DNA of 64,000 nucleotides, from positions 18,272,501 to 18,336,500 of the forward strand of contig CATNEN010000039.1 in NCBI GenBank assembly GCA_950097015.1, written 5' to 3'. This DNA comes from Macrostomum hystrix (lineage: Eukaryota > Platyhelminthes > Macrostomidae). Positions 57,572 to 64,000 of this stretch are shown piece by piece; position 1 is the first letter of the stretch; the number at the start of each line of letters is the position of its first letter. The position numbers and the translations under genes were made by a program. The notes beneath the pieces are model-generated. The model was not told the DNA's origin. It did not search any database and worked only from the letters and a program-made list of their open reading frames with translations.

Positions 57572-60500
57572 TTAAGAAGAGGTCGTCGACTTGTTGGACT
57601 TGGGAATAAAATCCCCAGCCGGCAGGCAGCGGCCGGCGGCCACGCAGGCGTGGACCCACTCGGGCGTGACCACCGCCACTGCCGCGGTTGTTTCGCGGGC
57701 TCCGTTAGCTTCCATGGTGACAAGAAAATTTAAGCCGACCAAGTCATCGCCGGTGCTGCTCGACGGCATCAGGCGGACGTCGGCGTCGTAGGCGAGCAAG
57801 TAGCGCGACAGCTGATCAGCGTCCGCCTCAGTCAGGTCTGCGGCAAGGCCGACTCGGCGACCGGTGAAAATGTCAGCCAAGTTTATTGTCCGGCGCGGAC
57901 GCTTAGCTTCGGGCTGTTCGTTAACTTCCGGCTCCTCGTCATCCGCCTCCTCCTGTTTGTCCTCAACATCCTCGATTGTGGGGTCGTCGGCAGCGGCGGC
58001 CGTTCTCAGATTTCGGCCTCGTTTTCTAGGAAAATAATAGACGAAGGCCGGCACGCCGCGTCTGGCCAGCAGTTTCTGCAGGTTGCGCTCAACGCCGTAC
58101 CAGCCCAGGCCGGCGCTCAGGCCGTGGCCGAGGCGCGGCAGGTGAACGCTGGCGACAGTGGCGGCTGCGGCTGCCTTGGAAGAGGAAGCGGCCAGTTGTC
58201 CAGGCAGACGAAATGCGCTCAACCGCAGCTTCTCCAGGCATTGTTGCAGGGCGCGCAGCTGGATGGGCCGACCGGGCTGACTCGAGTCCTGGCGTACGAC
58301 GTAATGAGTTGTGACCCATGAGTTATGAGCCGTGAGTCATGAGCCGTGAGTTTTGAGTCATGAGTTATGAGCAATGAGTAATGAGTTATGAGCAGTGAGT
58401 AATGAATTATGAGCAGTCAGTAATGAGTTATGAGCTATGCAATATGAGTCATGACGAAAGATAGAATACGCACTTTTGGATTCAACCTGCCGTTTCTACT
58501 GGCAACACTCACACGGATCCCGGCAGCTATTAGATGAAAGGAGTGTCACGTGACACACATGTAATGTTAGCCAATAGAAACGGCTGGGTGATTTCCAAGG
58601 TCAAAGCACGGTAAACACTCACCTGGCAGACCAGCAGGCCGCAGTAGATCTGGACGCCGCGGCGAGCACCCAACGGCAGCAGGTGCAAATCGCCCAGGTG
58701 AAGATCACCCAGCCGGCCGGCCGCTTCGTAGCCGGCGCCGACGCCGGACTTCGGCCAGGCGGAGTCGAGAGCGGCGAACACTCCGCCCGAGCCCCAACGG
58801 CCGGCGTCGTCGACTGACTGGCAGACTATGGCGACCCCGGCCTCCAGGCCCTCCTGCGGCTGGGCGACGTCGCCGATGACGTAGCTGAGCCCGACACTGC
58901 CCGATGAGGCTCCTTCGGCGTCTTCGTCCGCACCGACGCTGCCGACGCCTTGCAGCTCGTCACTCTCGTCTTCGCCTTCATCGTCTTCGTCGTCGCTGCC
59001 GGTTGTGATAGCAACCGAATGCGAGGTGTAGCCGGCAGCGCGCCACTCTGCAGCTCGACGCTCTTCCCGACGACGCGCCGCCGCTTCTGCTTCGGCAGCG
59101 CGTGCCGCCGCGGCAGCCTCTCGACGCGCTCGACGCTCCGCCTTCTCGGCGTCTGTCAGCGGCCGACGCGCCTGTTTGCGCGACGTCGCCGCGTCATCTG
59201 CTAGCTGCATCGAAGCGCCAGCCTATAAAAACGAGAGGGAAGATCTAGTGTTAGTAGGCCGAATATGATATTTGAAGGTCAAGTAGGATATTTGAAGGTC
59301 AAATAGAATATTAGAAGGTCAAATCAGATAATTGAATGTAAAATAGAATACTAGAAGGTCGAATGGACGCCTGAAGGTTAAATAGAACACCTGAGGGCAA
59401 ATCGAATATCTCAAGGTCAAATAGGATCTGTGATGTAAAGAGAGAAAACATTTGGCACCTGGCCGCGCAATCCGCGTCCGACAGCCGACGCCGATGACGT
59501 CTCCTTTACGCGCAGATCAGTCAGCAGCGCCTGCAGCGCCTTCTCATCATCCTTTGTCTCCAGCTCTTCAACAGCCGCAGCGCCGCTGTAATCCTTGCCC
59601 TCCCACATGTACATGTGCGTGACTGCGCTTTCCACTGTAGTTTCTTTCGTCTTTGAAGAAGCATCGGAGGCGGTTGAGACGGCAGCAGCCTTGGCCGATG
59701 CCGGCGGCTCAGAGAAGGCCCAACGACCGCCGGGCTGCTCGGTGGGACCGAGAACCGCGCCAAAGTCGACGGTGCCAACAGCGTCGGTATCTTCAATGTC
59801 GTCCATGAGCTTTGATAGACCGAATTTGATGATCTCGCGAAGCTGCGCGTGGTGAGTTTAGAGGATTTTAGGAGATGATTTAAGTGGCGATGGGATTTGT
59901 AAACGATGGTATCTATGAACTATGGTATCTATGAACTATGGTATCTATGAACTATGGGATCTGTGAACTATGGGATCTGTGAACTATGGGATATGTGAAC
60001 TATGGGATCTGTGAACTATGGGATCTGTGAACTATGGGATCTATGAACTATGGGATTTGTAAACTATGGGATCTGTGAACTATGGGATCTGTGAACTATG
60101 GAATCTATGAACTATGGGATGTGTGAACTATGGGATCTGTGAACTATGGGATCTGTGAACTATGGGATCTGTGAACTATGGGATCTGTGAACTATGGGAT
60201 CTGTGAACTATGGGATCTGTGAACTATGGGATCTGTGAACTATGGGATCTGTGAACTATGGGATCTGTGAACTATGGGATCTGTGAACTATGGTATCTGT
60301 GAACTATGGGATATGTGAACTATGGGATCTGTGAACTATGGTATCTATGAACTATGGGATCTATGAACTATGGGATGTGTGAACTATGGGATCTGTGAAC
60401 TATGGTATCTATGAACTATGGTATCTGTGAACTATGGGATCTGTGAACTATGGGATCTATGAACTATGGGATTTGTAAACTATGGGATCTGTGAACTATG

Positions 60501-62658
60501 GGATCTGTGAACTATGGGATCTGTGAACTATGGGATCTGTGAACTATGGTATCTATGAACTATGGTATCTGTGAACTATGGGATCTGTGAACTATGGGAT
60601 ATGTGAACTATGGGATCTGTGAACTATGGGATCTGTGAACTATGGGATCTATGAACTATGGGATTTGTAAACTATGGGATCTGTGAACTATGGGATCTGT
60701 GAACTATGGGATCTGTGAACTATGGGATCTGTGAACTATGGTATCTATGAACTATGGTATCTGTGAACTATGGGATCTGTGAACTATGGGAACTATGAAC
60801 TATGGGATTTGTAAACTATGGGATCTGTGAACTATGGGATCTGTGAACTATGGGATCTGTGAACTATGGGATCTGTGAACTATGGGATCTGTGAACTATG
60901 GGATCTGTGAACTATGGGATCTGTGAACTATGGGATCTGTGAACTATGGGATCTGTGAACTATGGGATCTGTGAACTATGGGATCTGTGAACTATGGGAT
61001 CTGTGAACTATGGGATCTGTGAACTATGGGATCTGTGAACTATGGTATCTATGAACAATGTGATAAGTGAACAGAAGACCTTGCAGACCAACTTATCTAA
61101 TTCGACACACCTGTTTAGACGCGTCCGCCTCCTTAGCCTTGTCTGAATCGTCAAATCCGAGCGAGAATTTTCCGTGCCCAATAACCTGCTTAGTTAGGGC
61201 CAGCTTGCTCTCGGCTCTGCGCAGGATAATCTCCTCGATTGTGTTCCTACCGGCGAGGCGGATTATCTTGACATTCCTGGACAGGGTTAAGAATTAATAT
61301 TATGTCAGCATTAAGTCAAATACAGACTTAATGAGTCACGTGATCAAACTACAGCACATTACACTAAGAATAAATTTAAAAAATTTGTAAAAAAATCGGT
61401 CTAAAAGTACACATTTCCTCAAAAGTACATGATAACAAAGTACAAGTCACCGCAAAAGTACATTTTAAACCATTAAGTACGAATCGGGGTGAGTGGCAGA
61501 GCGGTCTAACGCGTTTGCTTCTCGCACCAAGTTTCCTGTGCTCGTTCACGCGGCGAGGCCACATTCATTTGGGGCGCAGCCGCGGAGGAAGGCTTGGGGG
61601 CTTGTCGTGCAATTTACGCCCGTGAAGGCCCAACCTCCAACTTTCGTTAAAGTACATTCAAACTGCATGAGGATATCAGTGCAAGACTTTCGTTAAAGTA
61701 CATTTAAACTGCGTGATGATATCAGTGAAAAACTTTCGCTAAAGTACATTCAAACTGCGTGATGATATCAGTGAAAAACTTTCGTTAAAGTACATTTAAA
61801 CTGCGTGATGATATCAGTGCAAAACTTTCGTTAAAGTACATTTAAACTGCGTGATGATATCAGTGCAAAACTTTCGTTAAAGTACATTCAAACTGCGTGA
61901 TGATATCAGTGCAAAACTTTCGTTAAAGTACATTTAAACTGCGTGATGATATCAGTGCAAAACTTTCGTTAAAGTACATTTAAACTGCGTGATGATATCA
62001 GTGCAAAACTTTCGTTAAAGTACATTTAAACTGCGTGATGATATCAGTGCAAAACTTTCGTTAAAGTACATTCAAACTGCGTGATGATATCAGTGCAAAA
62101 CTTTCGTTAAAGTACATTCAAACTGCGTGACGATATCAGTGCAAAACTTTCTTTAAAGAACATTGAAATTTCAACCCACCTGGTCTGGCCAATCCGGTGA
62201 ACGCGCGCCGCCGCCTGCAAATCATTTTGCGGATTAAAATCACTGTCAACAAAGATGACGGTGTCGGCGCTGACCAGATTCAAGCCAACACCGCCGGCGC
62301 GAGTGCTCAGCAGAAAAACGAATGTCTCGGCTGTCTGGTTGAAGTTTTTGACGGCCAAAAAGCGCTCCTCGCCCCTAACGGAGCCGTCCAGACGCTCGTA
62401 AGTGAAGCCTGTGTGAAAGCATGGCTTGAAACAGTTAGTTTCATTGATTTGCTTCACATAAAAATTAGGTTCCGGTTTTAACTTCACCTCGATAAGTCAG
62501 ATAATCCTGCAGAATGTCCAGCATATGAGTCATCTGTGAGAACATCAGCACCTTGTGTCCATTAGCCTTCAGGTATTTCAACAGTCGGTCGATTAGAATC
62601 AGCTTAGCGCTGGCTGTAACCAGGTGCTCACCAGGCTGAAATGGCTCCGGTTCCACAC
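57572..62658 (-). CDS. CHD1L: CHD1L/ALC1 homologue, C-terminal part, with added BRCT-like domain (5' part outside window)
   Basis: Six exons, in coding order: 62658-62488, 62408-62180, 61276-61111, 59842-59459, 59222-58623 and 58288-57572. Joins are in frame. CHD1L is a poly(ADP-ribose)-activated SNF2 nucleosome remodeller in DNA repair. Exons 1-3 give the second helicase lobe: [85 protein letters not shown] and [18 protein letters not shown]. Exon 4 has the linker motif [12 protein letters not shown]. Exon 5 has a basic helix, an acidic stretch and the macro domain ([30 protein letters not shown]). Exon 6 completes the macro domain ([35 protein letters not shown]), where the human protein nearly ends. 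Here an acidic linker and about 100 residues more follow ([14 protein letters not shown] ... [18 protein letters not shown] ... FIP), a BRCT-like fold. The first helicase lobe is beyond 64,000. Confidence 0.92.
58305..58460. repeat. Short repeat in a CHD1L intron (ATGAGTTATGAGC units)
   Basis: About ten imperfect copies of 'atgagttatgagcagtgagta'-like units fill the left part of the intron at 58,289-58,622. Confidence 0.85.
59245..59430. repeat. Minisatellite in a CHD1L intron (GAAGGTCAAATAGAATAT units)
   Basis: About nine copies of a 19-20-bp unit 'gaaggtcaaatagaatatt', filling nearly the whole intron 59,223-59,458. Confidence 0.88.
59885..61070. repeat. Minisatellite in a CHD1L intron, 16-bp unit
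   Basis: More than 70 copies of 'ctatgggatctgtgaa' and variants (ggtatctatgaa, ggatttgtaaa) fill the intron 59,843-61,110. The variants recur in the same order several times, indicating larger duplicated blocks of about 160-190 bp. Confidence 0.97.
61490..61645 (+). mobile_element. SINE family A, 5' half
   Basis: In the CHD1L intron 61,277-62,179. Head 'ggggtgagtggcagagcggt', body 'ggggcgcagccgcggaggaa' and 'gcttgtcgtgcaatttacgc'; it breaks off where the 45-bp minisatellite begins. Confidence 0.85.
61642..62162. repeat. Minisatellite in a CHD1L intron, about 45-bp unit
   Basis: About 11 copies of 'aactttcgttaaagtacatt' plus 'caaactgcgtgatgatatca' plus 'gtgca'. The array starts at the truncated end of a SINE and runs to within 20 bases of the exon. 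Confidence 0.96.
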
Positions 62659-62799
62659 CTATTCGAATAGATTGGTTAGAAACAAATGGAGAATAAGATG
62701 CGCAACACGCCTACTGACAGTAGCTAAAATGGCTATTTTAAAGGCAACCCTAAGCTACGAATTCTGCTGCAATACTAGCAAGCAAAAAATCCAGCTGAG

Positions 62800-64000
62800 A
62801 TTCTAACTACGATTCCTGCTGCGATTCTATCTACGGTTCCTGATGCGATTCTATCTACGGTTCCTGATGCGATTCTAGCTACGGTTCCTGGTGCGATTCT
62901 AGCTCCGGTTTCTGATGCGATTCTATCTACGGTTCCTGGTGCGATTCTAGCTCCGGTTTCTGATGCGATTCTATCTACGGTTCCTGATGCGATTCTAGCT
63001 ACGGTTCCTGATGCAATTCTAGCTACGGTTCCTAGTGCGATTCTAGCTACTGTTCCTGATGCGATTCTAGCTACGGTTCCTGATGCGATTCTAGCTACGG
63101 TTCCTGATGCGATTCTAGCTACGGTTCCTGATGCGATTCTAGCTACTGTTCCTGATGCGATTCTAGCTACGGTTCCTGATGTGATTCTAGCTAAGATTCC
63201 TGATGCGGTTCCAGCTACGGTTCCTGCTGCGATTCCTGCTACGGTTCCTGATTTGATTCTAGCTACGGTTCCTAGTGCGATTCTAGCTACAATTTCTAAT
63301 GTGATTCTAGCTACAGTTTCTAATGTGATTCTAGCTACAGTTTCTAATGTGATTCTAGCTACAGTTTCTAATGTGATTCTAGCTACAGTTTCTAATGTGA
63401 TTCTAGCTACAGTTTCTAATGTGATTCTAGCTACAGTTTCTAATGTGATTCTAGCTACAGTTTTTAATGTGATTCTAGCTACAATTTCTAATGTGATTCT
63501 AGCTACAGTTTCTAATGTGATTCTAGCTACAGTTTCTAATGTGATTCTAGCTACAATTTCTAATGTGATTCTAGCTACAGTTTCTAATGTGATTCTAGCT
63601 ACAGTTTCTAATGTGATTCTAGCTACAGTTTCTAATGTGATTCTAGCTACAGTTTCTAATGTGATTCTAGCTACAGTTTCTAATGTGATTCTAGCTACAG
63701 TTTCTAATGTGATTCTAGCTACAGTTTCTAATGTGATTCTAGCTACAATTTCTAATGTGATTCTAGCTACAGTTTCTAATGTGATTCTAGCTACAGTTTC
63801 TAATGTGATTCTAGCTACAGTTTCTAATGTGATTCTAGCTACAGTTTCTAATGTGATTCTAGCTACAGTTTCTAATGTGATTCTAGCTACAGTTTCTAAT
63901 GTGATTCTAGCTACAATTTCTAATGTGATTCTAGCTACAATTTCTAATGTGATTCTAGCTACAGTTTCTAATGTGATTCTAGCTACAGTTTCTAATGTGA
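62800..64000. repeat. Minisatellite, 24-bp unit, reaching the window end
   Basis: About 50 copies of 'gattctagctacagtttctaatgt'. The left part (to about 63,290) is more variable (gcgattctagctacggttcc), the right part nearly homogeneous. It presumably lies within the next upstream CHD1L intron. Confidence 0.96.

Noticed and set aside
58124-59204. Plus-strand frames opposite CHD1L
   Set aside because: Shadows of the conserved minus-strand macro-domain exons.

Overview
The window is animal nuclear DNA, most probably from a flatworm and perhaps a free-living one such as a macrostomid. All recognisable genes have GT-AG introns. The best lineage marker is a small EF-hand plus dynein-light-chain protein (25,950-26,540, minus), an architecture I know from the tegument-allergen-like (TAL) family of Platyhelminthes. 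Base composition is moderate and the DNA is very rich in SINEs, transposon relics and minisatellites. The genus is an inference.

Layout. 1-17.2 kb: three secreted-protein genes on the plus strand. The first two (1,184-5,385 and 8,347-10,455) join a signal peptide, a cysteine-bearing apple-like module and an ALK/LTK-type glycine-rich domain; the third (15,043-17,175) joins a similar N-terminal part to a fibrinogen-like domain. All their introns are phase 1. Between the first two lie a well-preserved mariner transposon (6,051-7,410) and a short non-autonomous element with an 8-bp target duplication (7,798-8,072). 11-25 kb is a transposon graveyard: minisatellites, a Ty3/gypsy-like relic, a long decayed non-LTR element lacking its reverse transcriptase core, a second non-LTR fragment and an LTR-like fragment. 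25.9-26.5 kb is the TAL-type gene. 28.8-33.1 kb is a CACTA/EnSpm-like transposase followed by a spliced DUF4806-like partner gene.

37.1-62.7 kb is the conserved gene block: an SLMAP homologue with an enormous repeat-built coiled coil, NSUN5 (28S rRNA m5C methyltransferase), TMEM116, and on the minus strand CHD1L/ALC1 (chromatin remodeller with macro domain), whose 5' part lies beyond the window. This CHD1L ends in an extra BRCT-like domain. Almost every intron and spacer in this block is filled by its own minisatellite (units about 16-48 bp), including a 3-kb array directly before TMEM116.

Two tRNA-derived SINE families occur repeatedly: family A (3' end near 'cctgcaattattataa') and family B (central motif 'gtgtcctttagcaagacact'). 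The genes do not form one pathway. The likeliest functional unit is the 5' trio of secreted modular proteins, possibly adhesive or immune. Exon coordinates are read from splice consensus, frame continuity and remembered family sequence, not from transcripts.
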